DNA of 64,000 bases. Source: Biomphalaria glabrata (taxonomy: Eukaryota > Mollusca > Gastropoda > Planorbidae). The stretch covers positions 36,062,201 to 36,126,200 of the forward strand of contig NC_074717.1 of the NCBI RefSeq assembly GCF_947242115.1. The letters are read 5' to 3'. The translations under genes were made by a program, and so were the position numbers. A model generated the notes under the pieces. That model did not search any database. It was not told the DNA's origin and saw only the letters and a program-made list of their open reading frames with translations. Below, in pieces: positions 46,771-56,833 of the stretch. Positions within the stretch are counted from its first letter, which is position 1. The number at the start of each line of letters is the position of its first letter.

Positions 46771-47811
46771 ATGAACACATCTGTCCCTGGATACTCAGAA
46801 ATGATCAATGACCAGGAAACTTGGCTTATCATAAAAGTTCTCATGTTTGGTGTGACTCCTTTTGTTTGTATGTTTGGGATCGTTGGAAATGTCCTCAGTA
46901 TGGCGGTCTTAATAAAACACGGATTAAATAAATGTTCAAACATAATTTTGGTAGCTTTGGCTTTTTCGGACATCACTTTCCTGATTTCTTTCAACAGCGT
47001 ACCAAAAATTCTGTATGAATCTGTATGGAACAGAGAGTATGTAGGCTATTCGAAGACAACTTGTGATGTTTTGTTTGTACTATTTACCCTATTTACCTTG
47101 TTGGACTACGCCTTTGGATTAATGGGTCTGACTTTACCCATGATTATAACAGTCGAGAGACTAGTGGTCATTTTCTTACCTATGAGTTTCGACCGAGTGA
47201 TAACACCTACTCGGACCTGGCTAGCTGTTGTAGGGGTGGCTGTTTATTGGCTGTCCATTTTCTCCTACACCAGTTTCTGGCAAGTTCTAGAATTTGACGT
47301 CGACAATATGACAAGTAAGTCAGTTGGACTAATTAAAAGATCTGCCTTCTACGATGACAACTTTAATTCTGTTTTTCTAATTCAAAACCTATTTACCTAC
47401 TCTAGTATGGTCGTTCCACCAGTATTTACTGTCGCCGGTTCCATGATCATTTTTGTACAGATTAAGCTGACGTCATTAAAACGTATGAGCATGACGTCAA
47501 CCATTCGCTCAAACAATCAAACAACAAAAACACTCCTAGCGATCAATGTTGTCTATTGCGTCACTTCCGCAGTTATTTCACTACCAATGTATATACCCGA
47601 GTTTGTCTCATACTCTATCACGGACGAAAAGCCGTCAAATATTAACAGAATCAACTATCAACTGTTTAACATTGTCGAGTGTATCAACTGCTCCAGCAAC
47701 TTTGTGGTCTATGTCCTATTAAACAAAAAGTTTCGAAAAACTCTGACAGACTTATTTCAATGTTGTCAGTTGAGGCCAAACAGAATCAAAATTTCAAAAG
47801 CTAGATTTTAA
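46771..47811 (+). CDS. class A G protein-coupled receptor, paralogue 2, 346 aa
   Basis: Intronless, aligned without gaps to paralogue 1 through residue 330. It has GN 39-40 in TM1, LAFSD (D67) in TM2, C98, E129-R130-L131 in place of DRY, loop-2 sequon N179-M-T, and N310-F-V-V-Y314 in place of NPxxY. An N-terminal NTS sequon takes the place of NSS. The C-terminal tail after Q330 differs completely from paralogue 1 and is shorter. TM5 to TM6 is more diverged than TM1 or TM4. The stretch around TM3-TM4 and loop 2 is almost identical to paralogue 1 even at silent sites. It lies 9.8 kb downstream of paralogue 1 and 4.2 kb upstream of paralogue 3, all on the same strand. AATAAA at 48119 or 48157 could end its transcript. 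Ligand unknown; chemosensory or peptide. Confidence 0.93.
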   Translation: MNTSVPGYSEMINDQETWLIIKVLMFGVTPFVCMFGIVGNVLSMAVLIKHGLNKCSNIILVALAFSDITFLISFNSVPKILYESVWNREYVGYSKTTCDVLFVLFTLFTLLDYAFGLMGLTLPMIITVERLVVIFLPMSFDRVITPTRTWLAVVGVAVYWLSIFSYTSFWQVLEFDVDNMTSKSVGLIKRSAFYDDNFNSVFLIQNLFTYSSMVVPPVFTVAGSMIIFVQIKLTSLKRMSMTSTIRSNNQTTKTLLAINVVYCVTSAVISLPMYIPEFVSYSITDEKPSNINRINYQLFNIVECINCSSNFVVYVLLNKKFRKTLTDLFQCCQLRPNRIKISKARF

Positions 47812-48435
47812 ATCAGTAATGACCTTGTCGAGACGAGGGTTTTGTTTAAACTTATTTCCATTTGTTTCAGACACTTTCTGTAGGCTATGTACTTTCTCTG
47901 TTAGGAAACAAAGTCAAATGAAACTATGCAAGATATATTGCGTTGTAAATTAAATTGAAGGCATGAACGTTGTGTTTTGAATATGGCCATAAATATGTAT
48001 GTCTCTAATGTATGTCTATGTAAAGAAATGTGTGTTACCATGGATATCAAAGAGTATTGGTGTTCTTTAAGCAGTCACACACACTTTAAATAACCGACAC
48101 TAACTGTATTTATTAATGAATAAATTTAATATTTGAACTCATTTTTACAACGTTGCAATAAATCTGCCCCTACGCACCTGCGCACTGATTAACAATTGTT
48201 ATAGAAGATGTTTTAGATGAGCAAGAAGAGACTGTTGAACTGAAGTGAATGAAGAAACAGATCTAGAGCTTGATTTTATTCGAGATATTGAAGGGATCTT
48301 AGAATGGGAACGGTCCAACAAGGTAAGGAATAGTTTCGATGCCCTCTGGTGTTGTCTGGAAAGAAAGGGTTAGGGTCTGAGAAACACTGGTAGGGTTGCA
48401 CCTGTAAGTGAAAGATATTCCTGATGATTTGTGAA
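47812..48435. other. 3' flank of receptor 2
   Basis: AT-rich sequence with two poly(A) signals (48119-48124, 48157-48162). No other gene seen. Confidence 0.4.
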
Positions 48436-48697
48436 GGCAACCTTTCTTGAGAAAACCAGAAGATTGCGACACGGACTGTGGTGAGAGGAGATCTTTCTTG
48501 AAACAACCAGAAGATAGAGAATAGCGACACGGATAGTGACTCTGTAGGGAGAGGCGATCTTTCTTGAAACAACCAGAAGATAGAGAATAGCGACACGGAT
48601 AGTGACTCTGTAGGGAGTGGCGATCTTTCTTGAAACAACCAGAAGATAGAGAATAGCGACACGGCTAGTGACTCTGTGGGTAGGGCGATCTGGCATG
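48436..48697. repeat. 66-bp tandem repeat, 3 good units plus a diverged one
   Basis: Units read GATCTTTCTTGAAACAACCA, GAAGATAGAGAATAGCGACA and CGGATAGTGACTCTGTAGGG. The first partial unit (near 48436) is diverged. Two minus-strand frames stay open across the array because 66 is a multiple of three; they are not genes. Confidence 0.9.
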
Positions 48698-48844
48698 ACG
48701 AATCACAGGCAGAATATATAGGAAAACTCAAAACATACCTATGAATAAATTAGGATTTTTATTGGCCATCGTACAATCATGGTCACTGATACAAGGCATA
48801 GTTTTAGGATTCATAATAATTATACAACAAAAACTATAAGAAAA

Positions 48845-49010
48845 CCACGCCACAGAATTAACTATTGCCACACCACAGAATTGACTATTGCCACACCACA
48901 GAATTGACTATTGCCACACCACAGAATTGACTATTGCCACACCACAGAATTGACTATTGCCACGCCACAGAATTGACTATTGCCACGCCACAGAATTGAC
49001 TATTGCCACA
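48845..49010. repeat. 23-bp tandem repeat, 7 units
   Basis: Units read CCACACCACAGAATTGACTA then TTG, with CCACGCC variants at both ends of the array. Confidence 0.9.
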
Positions 49011-49150
49011 CTAGTTTCAATGGGAATGGAATGATTTTTATTTTTCCGAATCAATTAAAATATTTTTATTACAAATGAATTCAATAGTTTTCTCCCCTAG
49101 TTATGTTTGCGGATCTCCCGATTTGATGGTTGTTTATCTTTGCATTCATC

Positions 49151-49332
49151 GAATGGCTGTCTGGTCGTGTGACATACGCTCTGGACATTTGTTGGATGGT
49201 TTCGTAAGTCCCGGGTTCAAACTCGGTCCATTACAATTCATCGTCGTCCTGCGGGAGGTTTGGGCTAGGATGCAATTATCTTCAGAATCTGAAGGAACAC
49301 TCGAAACATGTCAAACATTACAAACAAACAAA
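49151..49332 (+). repeat. SINE-like repeat, family 2 (nearly full copy)
   Basis: GAATGGCTGTCTGGTCGTGT, ACGCTCTGGACATTTG, a B-box GGGTTCAAACTCGG, CGTCGTCCTGCGGGAGGTTT, CTGAAGGAACACTCGAAACA and an ACAAACAAAC tail give the best picture of this family in the window. The tRNA-like part is at the 5' end. Confidence 0.7.
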
Positions 49333-49489
49333 AGTTTTGAGATTGACTACAATAACAACAGGAACTACACTTAAATACGGTGAAGAGTTATCTCATTTGG
49401 CCCTTCACGAAGAGTTCACCAATAAGAAACAGCGAATCTGCATGACAGATGTCAGTACTGTCAGTATTTTTTTTACACAATTTCTCAGT

Positions 49490-49880
49490 TACTCTCTTTT
49501 CTCACCAACCAATCAATCTCTGCATTTTGAAGTCTTTTCTCACCAACCAGTCAATATCTGTATTTTGAAGTCTTTTCTCAACAACCAGCTAATCTCTGTA
49601 TTTTGAAGTCTTTTCTCAACAACCAGTCAATATCTGTATTTTGAAGTCTTTTCTCAACAATCAACTAATCTCTGTATTTTGAAGTCTTTTCTCAACAACC
49701 AGTCAATATCTGTATTTTGAAGTCTTTTCTCAACAACCAGCTAATCTCTGTATTTTGAAGTCTTTTCTCAACAACTAGTCAATATCTGTATTTTGAAGTC
49801 TTTTCTCAGCAACCAGCCAATCTATGTATTTTGAAGTCTTTTCTCAGCAACCAGTCAATCTCTGTATTTTGAAGGCTTTT
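49490..49880. repeat. 38-bp minisatellite, about 10 units in a dimer pattern
   Basis: Units read TATTTTGAAGTCTTTTCTCA then ACAACCAG plus an ending that alternates between TCAATATCTG and CTAATCTCTG. The alternation makes a 76-bp higher-order unit through most of the array. The edges are diverged. Confidence 0.9.
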
Positions 49881-50689
49881 ATCTGGAGTTATTCTGTCAC
49901 AATTACAACCTTCGATGTCCAGAAGTGGAAAAAAAAACTCCATGAAAAAACGAACTGATAGTTTAGACTCAATTTGCATGCATGGACAGAGCTTACCAAA
50001 TATTTTGTTCCATTTCCTGCTTTTTGAAATTGAGTAAATCTTCTACAAAGTAGGCGATAGAACTATTTTATGTTGAGTTTCCGAGAAAAACATTATCAAT
50101 GTCAAAATTATAATTTCTACTTTGTGATGACCTGACACAAATTGACATTGATGACATCTGAGGACCACAGACACTATTAGGTGATGCTCTCTTCTGAAAA
50201 CAATAAACTGAATACAATGTATGCAGACACCCATGCTGATTAAGAAATAGTTCTGATTGTAATAGTTACTGTTTGATACAGTGTCTTTTAATAGATGATA
50301 TAATGTCCTGTGGAACTAAATAATGGGATACATTTATGCCTTATGCCTGTAAATCAATTGTTTAGTGTAACGTTTAGGTAAAATTTGTATCACCGAGAGG
50401 CAGCTCCAACGTAGACTCACACAATCAGAAAGTTTATACCATTACCAGTTCTTGTAAAATAGACCTAAAAAAATACACAAATCCAATTTTCAAATAATCG
50501 TTAATGGTTTTGAAAAAAATATAAGCAGTTAACATTGCTCTGTGACTATTTTTAATGTTGGATCTTAAAACTCAATCCGTGGCAATGGAATTGCTATGCT
50601 ATTGAAAGATCCTAGATATCACATACAATGGAACACATCACAAACAAATAAATTTAAGACTGGGTAAGTACAGTGCTTTGACCCCACGA

Positions 50690-50955
50690 TGAACTGCTAA
50701 CTACCGTCAGAAAACGAAAAGTAAAAGGCTATGGTCATGTCAGAAGGTCCTCAGGGCTCGCAAAGATCTTCCTTCACTACCAGGATAAAAGTAGAGGAAG
50801 CAGACAGAGAAAGCGATGGGAAGACAATATCAAAGAACGGACTGGGTTTCCATTGAAAGAGATTCTGAGCAAAAGACAGAGAGAAATGAAGAATAACGGA
50901 AGCAGATCTTGTGTGGTACCCCAACGGTCCAACAGACCAAGGGATAGGTGAAGGT
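50690..50955 (+). mobile_element. LINE 3' end (polyprotein tail)
   Basis: An open stretch reads RKRKVKGYGHVRRSSGLAKI, then a basic RGSRQRKRWEDNIKERTGF, then KRQREMKNNGSRSCVVPQ and RPRDR before the stop. The GH(V/I).RSSGLAK and KRWEDNIKEWTG-type blocks are hallmarks of a widespread mollusc LINE. It is 5' truncated. Confidence 0.8.
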
Positions 50956-51823
50956 GACGATTTCTGGAATATTTAAACAAATAGTGTATAAAGTACAGAA
51001 CTAATAAATTACTTCTAGAGCCAGCATTCAGACATTCTGTTTAGTTTTATTCAATACACCACCGCCTTCAGAATCTTGATAATAATGCTTATTTATTATT
51101 ATTATGATTATGTTAGAAATGAACGAGTAGTCATTCTCTGGCGCTGCAAGGGTCGAGTTTTGCTAAAGAGAAACAAAATTCATCGTAGTTTATTATTATT
51201 ATTATTAACTTTATTATTTGTTAATACTTTTCTATTTCTTTGATTACTATCATTATACGATGGAAAGAATGATTATGTTTATATCAAGTGCTATTTGTAT
51301 TATATTGATAAATAATAAACACTTTATCTTACACACGCTAAACAAAGTTGGCTCATTATGCTAAAGTTTGTTATCAATATAAAAAAAAGAGCAGTAATTA
51401 TATTGACAAACTTAGTGAAATGATTATGTTCATAAATGTACACATTGTCCCTAGGAAATTTTTGTTTTAGTCAGAGTGGAACAATCTCATTCTCTCTGTT
51501 CGTAATGAAAGCTGATACTTGTCTCCTTCGCTCTGAAATTAGACTCATTATCAATCATCAAACATAATTTTATGATATAGATTTAAAAAAAAGCAAGATA
51601 TAATAAAAAAAGATAGCAAACAGTTAAAAAAAACGCCAAAAGTTTAAATAGATTTATTGTCAAGAGACACTCCAACAAAATATTCGTTTATATAAAAAAA
51701 ATGATAGGTTGAACTTTTTTTTTTTGTGACAAATTTCTTGTTAGTGTTTTTCTTGTTAATGATTGTCTGGGGTTCAGATATGATTTATGAGGAGATTTCT
51801 GTTATATCTTAGACTGCTTTTAT

Positions 51824-51926
51824 TTAACCCTTTACACGCGTCTGGTAATTTAGCCTCTAAACTCTATCATTGTAAATCCATTTTGTATGCACTCATTGTA
51901 AAAAAGCTCAGCACTTTAAGAGTTAA
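51824..51926. mobile_element. candidate piggyBac-type MITE upstream of receptor 3
   Basis: TTAACCCTTTACACGC at 51824 and the reverse complement of the right end, TTAACTCTTAAAGTGC, form imperfect inverted repeats 103 bp apart, each beginning with TTAA, the piggyBac target. It ends 42 bp before the start codon at 51969, so it would lie in the 5' UTR or core promoter. The repeats are imperfect, so chance is possible. Confidence 0.45.
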
Positions 51927-51968
51927 TGACACGAAGTTCTTGATTCTGTTATCAGTGAACGGACAATA

Positions 51969-52979
51969 ATGGCCAACTCTTCTTGCATTGGACAATGTGA
52001 AATGATCGGTGACCAAGAAACTTGGCTTGTCATGAAAGTTCTCATGTTTGGTGTGACTCCTTTTGTTTGTATGTTTGGGATCGTTGGAAATGTCCTCAGC
52101 ATGGTGGTCTTAGTAAAACACGGATTAAATAAATGTTCAAACATAATTTTGGTAGCTTTGGCTTTTTCGGATGTCACGTATCTGATTTCTTTTAACAGCG
52201 TACCAAAAACTTTGTATGAAGCTGTATGGAACAGAGAGTATGTAGGCTATTCGAAGACAAGTTGTGATGTTTTGTTTGTGCTATTTAGTTTCTTCACTTT
52301 GCTGGACTACGCCTTTGGATTAATGGGAATGACTCTGCCTATTCTAATCACTGCCGAGAGGCTAGTGGTTATTTTCTTACCTTTGAAATTTAATCGCGTG
52401 ATAACGCCTATAAGGACATGGCTAGCTGTTGGGGGAGTTGCTGTTTATTGGCTTTCCATAATCTTCTACAGCAGTTTTTGGCAGAGATTAGAGTTTGGCT
52501 TCGACAACATTACAAATAAGTCAATCGCGCTTATTAAACGATCTGCATTCTATTATGATAATCCATATTCCGTTTTGATTATAGAGAACTTATTTACCTA
52601 CTCGGCCATGGTGGCCCCACCAATTTTCACGGTGGCCGGTTCTTTGGTGATCTCAGTTCGAATTCAAATGATTTCATCAAAACGAAAGAGCTTGACTTCA
52701 ACCATTCGCTCGACCAACCAAACCACAAAGACACTTCTTGCTGTCAATGCCGTCTACTGCTTCACCGCTGTAGTTATGTCACTGCCGTTGTATATACCAG
52801 AGTACGCCTCCTACTCACTTACGGACGAGAAGCCGTCCAACATCGGCAGAATATCTTATCAGTTGCAGAACATAGCGGTCTGTTTGAATAGCTCCAGTAA
52901 CTTTGTGGTCTATGTGGTTTTTAACTCAAAGTTTAGAGACACTCTCAAAGGCTTTTTTCAATGGTGTGAAGCAAAGTAA
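51969..52979 (+). CDS. class A G protein-coupled receptor, paralogue 3, 336 aa
   Basis: Intronless. Compared with paralogues 1 and 2 it has one extra residue at the N-terminus (MANSSC). It has GN 40-41 in TM1, LAFSD (D68), C99, E130-R131-L132 after TM3, a loop-2 sequon N180-I-T, and N311-F-V-V-Y315 at the end of TM7. Its N-terminal half to TM3 is nearly identical in DNA to the other two. From TM3 on it diverges strongly (KFNRVITPIRT, FWQRLEFGFDN). The C-terminal tail is the shortest (ends FQWCEAK). Its stop is followed about 30 bp later by a 12-bp microsatellite. The ligand is unknown; the family style suggests a chemoreceptor or peptide receptor. Confidence 0.93.
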   Translation: MANSSCIGQCEMIGDQETWLVMKVLMFGVTPFVCMFGIVGNVLSMVVLVKHGLNKCSNIILVALAFSDVTYLISFNSVPKTLYEAVWNREYVGYSKTSCDVLFVLFSFFTLLDYAFGLMGMTLPILITAERLVVIFLPLKFNRVITPIRTWLAVGGVAVYWLSIIFYSSFWQRLEFGFDNITNKSIALIKRSAFYYDNPYSVLIIENLFTYSAMVAPPIFTVAGSLVISVRIQMISSKRKSLTSTIRSTNQTTKTLLAVNAVYCFTAVVMSLPLYIPEYASYSLTDEKPSNIGRISYQLQNIAVCLNSSSNFVVYVVFNSKFRDTLKGFFQWCEAK

Positions 52980-53010
52980 TGGTAGTACTAAAAGTCATTA
53001 CATCAAGTTT

Positions 53011-53070
53011 CTCTGTCTGTCCCTCTGTCTGTCCCTCTGTCTGTCCCTCTGTCTGTCCCTCTGTCTGTCT
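53011..53070. repeat. 12-bp microsatellite, 5 units
   Basis: Repeats of CTCTGTCTGTCC, 31 bp beyond the receptor 3 stop codon. It directly abuts the minus-strand dispersed repeat at 53078-53190. Confidence 0.95.
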
Positions 53071-53077
53071 CACAATT

Positions 53078-53190
53078 TATTACTCCCACACCCATTCTCG
53101 AATCAAGATGAAACTTTGTACACATAGACATGAATCAATATTTTTTAGAACCAATTAGCCAATTAACTACTGGCAATTAATTATTTTGTT
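53078..53190 (-). repeat. dispersed repeat family 3 (copy)
   Basis: The reverse strand reads TGTACAAAGTTTCATCTTGA then TTCGAGAATGGGTGTGGGAG, preceded by AATTAATTGCCAGTAGTTAA and a TTGGCTAATTGG-like block. It matches the copies near 44036 and 63425. Confidence 0.6.
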
Positions 53191-53579
53191 AGATAGCTAC
53201 AAGATAAATGTATACTTCAGTATTCACAGATATGGCTTAATATGTAGGGTTTGGTCCCTTTATATATATCTATATTTGGCTTAGAGAACGTAATAAGGAT
53301 CTTGAAATGAAATAATTACAAAAGATGTAGATTACTGTACAAGTACAACAACAACCATTCCCACCATCCGTTCATTCTCGCTCAAGTTGGTTAATTGAAC
53401 ATGATACAATTTTAATTGCTATTGAATAAACAGTTGGGAATGGTCTTTTTAATTTATTGCAATACATATAAATGGTATGGAATAGTTTTTATATAGAGTT
53501 GCCGTTAATACTTAGGTTGGCCAATGTTATTCGTAAAGATGGTCTATGTTATTCACAAATATAGTCAATGTTCATCTAT

Positions 53580-53982
53580 GTTATTCATAAAGCTCGCTTA
53601 TGTTAGGCGGTGTAGGTCTTTGTTAGGTCATGTTAGTTTCTGTTATTCATAAAGGTCGCTAATGCTAGGTGGTGAAGGTCTATGTTAGGTCATGTTAGTT
53701 TTTGTTATTCATAAAGCTCGCTTATGTTAGGTGGTGTAGGTCTATGTTAGGTCATGTTATATTCTGTTATTCATAAAGCTCGCTTATGTTAGGTGGTGTA
53801 GGTCTTTGTTAGGTCATGTTAGTTTATGTTATTCATAAAGCTCGCTTATGTTAGGTGATGTAGGTCTATATTAACTCTTTCTCTCCGTAAATTATTTACC
53901 ACATTCTGGTGGAATCAACGCTGGTATCGTCAGTTAGGAGAGAAAGAGTTAAGTTATGCTGGGCTATGTTATTCATAAAAAT
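53580..53982. repeat. 62-bp tandem repeat, about 5 units, interrupted by a MITE
   Basis: Units begin GTTATTCATAAAGCTCGCTT, continue ATGTTAGGTGGTGTAGGTCT and end ATGTTAGGTCATGTTAGTTT. Starts lie at 53580, 53642, 53704, 53766 and 53828. Diverged half-units precede it from about 53518. The last unit is split by a short TTAA-flanked element at 53871-53952. Confidence 0.9.
53871..53952. mobile_element. 82-bp piggyBac-type MITE
   Basis: It begins TTAACTCTTTCTCTCC and ends GGAGAGAAAGAGTTAA, a perfect 16-bp inverted repeat including the TTAA target on each side. The flanking tandem-repeat unit resumes after it, so it is a clean insertion into the 62-bp array. No coding capacity; it would need a piggyBac-type transposase in trans. 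Confidence 0.8.
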
Positions 53983-54519
53983 GGTCGAATGGGTATGATC
54001 ATGTTTGGGATGGCGTATTTACATACGGCCGCCATCATAGCAACAGCTACTAGGGAGCCAATTGTTGCCAGATGGATTTTGTTGGAAAAATGAAATAAAT
54101 AAAATGAGCTATAGTTGTCTGCCAACTATTACACAAATCAAATCTTAATACATTTAAATAGCGCTAGGGAATGTAAACCTATTTATTTCAATAGAAAATA
54201 GATGTACATTTCACTAGTGTGAATCTATATTATTTCTCAATATTTTTTATGTGTTGGTGTAGATTAAATTTGTAAAGGATACAGTGTTTTGTGTTCTATT
54301 GAATCTGACAAATTTTAGTAAAATATAAAAAATCGGTAACTAGAGTTGTTGTATTTTTTTTCTTATGGAAGTTCATTTTTTTATTTTGCTGATGCATTAT
54401 TTCATTATGTGTGTGTGTGGTATTATTAAATAAATGTATAATTTTTTTTTATAGAGTACCGGTACAGTATAGTAACTTCAAATACATATTTATCTATATC
54501 TATCTATATATAGGCTATG

Positions 54520-54559
<40 letters not shown>

Positions 54560-56144
54560 CGCGTGTGTATTTTATTTGAAATTATTGAGAGTTAAAAAAT
54601 ACTTCTTATTAATGGTAGTAAGACATTAGCTCCACCACCCCCCTTCCCCCTCCTTCCCCCTCCTTTCTCATTCCAGACAGGGGACCAGACAAAGGTAGAT
54701 TTACCGGTACCAACATTTTAGTACATTTTAGTTTTGAAAACAATTTTAAGGCGGTAGAGGAGACAAGTGCAAGCTGATACAGTACCACTAAATCTTAAAA
54801 TCCGTGAATGTGCACATTACTTAGCTAATCTTTGGTTTGGGTTGGACATAGTTGGCGCATAAGCTAACATTGGAGTTGCATTAGAGAATAATCCATTTGT
54901 TTTATTGGCCTGACCACATAACAGACGTTGAACTCCTTGGGTTGTTACAGATAAACAGTATCCATGCCATAGCAACAATTGTGTGGGTAGGGTCAACACA
55001 AATGTTACAAAGACACCCTTATGAGTTCTCTCAAGGAGTGTGAGGGAAACGCTATAGCTCTGGGTCCTATCTTATTGCCTGAGGTCGTGAGTGTCGTGTT
55101 TCATGATATAACGCAAGGAGCTTGGTAATCAACAAAGAACGTACTAAATGCAAGGTCAATGTTGAGGGTAGGGTAATGTAGGGTATTTTACCATTTCAGC
55201 CCCCCCCTCTCACCTTCAACTATAAAGCAAAAGATTATGATGATAGATACAGAGTCGGATCGGGTTTGTTGACGATAAATATAATCACACCATCCCCATC
55301 TACCTCAACCCTTAAGATGCTTGTGGAAGGGGGAGGCAGAACAGAATGATACATTTGTCAAATTCTGTTCAATATTTAAATACAGATAAATCTAAAAAAA
55401 AACTTGAAGTCCAATCAAAAATATTTTTTTTGATTTCTAAGAAGTATGACACAACCACGGTCCACTGTGAACATAGTTTAATCAGGACTTAAAAGTCAAT
55501 GTCTGTCTTTGATGAAATAGAGACTATGTATACTGAAGTAAGCAATGGAACTAGCAGGTTATAAAAAATGGTAATTAGATTACTGATGGTAATTAAATAA
55601 AAAGAAAATATCAATTAATAAAAAAATGTTTTTGCTATGATGAAAGAGATATATTATAGTGAGCTTTTATCCAAAGTCTTTTGCCCCACTCACTTTTTGC
55701 ATAAACAGAGAAAATGATGTTAGAGATTTAAAGACTCGTTTTGACAGGAAAAGTTCCCTGTTAGCAAGCACTGATAGTCTGATAGTTCCTGTCTGATTGC
55801 GCAACGAATGTGGCCCGTGACAGTAGGAATCACACCTGGACGTCATCATTGTAAGGTCAATCTATTGTTTCCTGATCAAAGGATATCTCGTGTTAGCCTT
55901 GGCTAACGAGCCTCTCCTGTACGAAGCTTACTGGTTAAGGCGCCATTTACTCGCCTTTGCCCCTTCTCCTGTTAGTGAGAAAAGTTCCGCCGACGGACTC
56001 AATATCTCAGCCACACGTGAAGGCCAGAAGTTGGACTGGTTGTCAGAGGCTTTTTGAGACGCATGCCATTAGGAAGCATTTTTAGGTAGTGGAGTGCTTA
56101 CATCCATTACCACTTCTGGCAATAACAACCTTGCGGAACCGAGT
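53983..56144. other. spacer without recognised genes
   Basis: AT-rich sequence with a (TG)n/(CG)n microsatellite at 54528-54568 and a pyrimidine-rich tract near 54635-54670. A GC-richer stretch at 55890-56140 looks like part of a dispersed repeat but was not identified. No coding signal is convincing. Confidence 0.45.
54528..54568. repeat. (TG)n microsatellite
   Basis: Alternating TG run with a few CG steps, preceded by TATATATG. Confidence 0.9.
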
Positions 56145-56394
56145 CGGGGGCGCGGTGGCAGAGGGGTTAAGCGCCTGGCTTCCGAACCTGGGGTCCTGGG
56201 TTCGAATCTCGGTGAAGGCTGGGATTTTGAATACCGATATTTTTAGGGCGTCCCAACTCTAATGGGTACCTGACTTTAGTTGGCCACAAGACACCATGCT
56301 CGTTAACCGTTGGCCATAGAAACAGATGACCTTAACATCATCTGTCATATAGATCGCATATAGATCGCAAGGTCTGAAAGGGAAACTATACGAG
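56145..56394 (+). mobile_element. tRNA-derived SINE, family 1 (near full)
   Basis: A head with GGGGGCGCGGTGGCAGAGGG, AGCGCCTGGCTTCCGAACC, B-box GGTTCGAATCTCGG, body GAAGGCTGGGATTTTGAATA, GGTACCTGACTTTAGTTGG, GGCCATAGAAACAGATGACC and AAGGTCTGAAAGG. The B box is close to a canonical tRNA B box, so this copy is well preserved. Some internal body sequence is missing. Confidence 0.85.
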
Positions 56395-56428
56395 ACTGCT
56401 CTACAGAGCCCTTAATTCTATTATTTAA

Positions 56429-56465
56429 ATAAATAAATAAATAAATAAATATATATATATATATA
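56429..56465. repeat. AAAT and AT microsatellites
   Basis: An (AAAT)n run followed by an (AT)n run, just downstream of the SINE. Confidence 0.85.
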
Positions 56466-56564
56466 ATTCTCTTTGTCCATCAAGAAGTAAAGAAAAGATC
56501 ACTCTTTTATTTTGGCGGATATAGTTACTCCACGAAAAAACATGAGTAGTATTCACCCGTCACT

Positions 56565-56740
56565 ACGGATGACTGCCTGGTCGTGCGGTTTGCGCGCTGG
56601 ACTGTCGTTTAAATTTACCAAACCTGCCCGCTCCCATCCCCCTTCGTCCTGCGGGAGCTTACTAGGAAGTAAACTATCGACAACTCTGAAGGAACATTCG
56701 AAACATGTAAAACATTTTACAAACAAACATTTTACAAACA
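56565..56740 (+). repeat. SINE-like repeat, family 2 (nearly full copy)
   Basis: CGGATGACTGCCTGGTCGTG, TTTGCGCGCTGGACTGTCGT, CCCCCTTCGTCCTGCGGGAG, CTCTGAAGGAACATTCGAAA and an ACAAACAAAC tail in the same order as the copy at 49151. The B-box region is decayed. Confidence 0.7.
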
Positions 56741-56833
56741 CTAAATAGCAGCGCCGGACTTAACCATTGTGACCAAGAAGTCATGGAAAGAGAACAAGTA
56801 ATCTACTATGTATATTCACCAGTCACTAAATAG

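Larger units (their letters stand above)
49881..51968. other. spacer before the third receptor
   Basis: No gene. It holds a LINE 3' fragment (50690-50955), short ATT microsatellites near 51085 and 51190, and a piggyBac-like MITE candidate (51824-51926) ending 42 bp before the start codon of receptor 3. Confidence 0.5.

Noticed and set aside
48276-48731. Minus-strand frame of 151 codons
   Set aside because: It is mostly three copies of the 66-bp tandem repeat with a repeated FSIFWLFQERSPL-type string; best seen as an artefact of the repeat.
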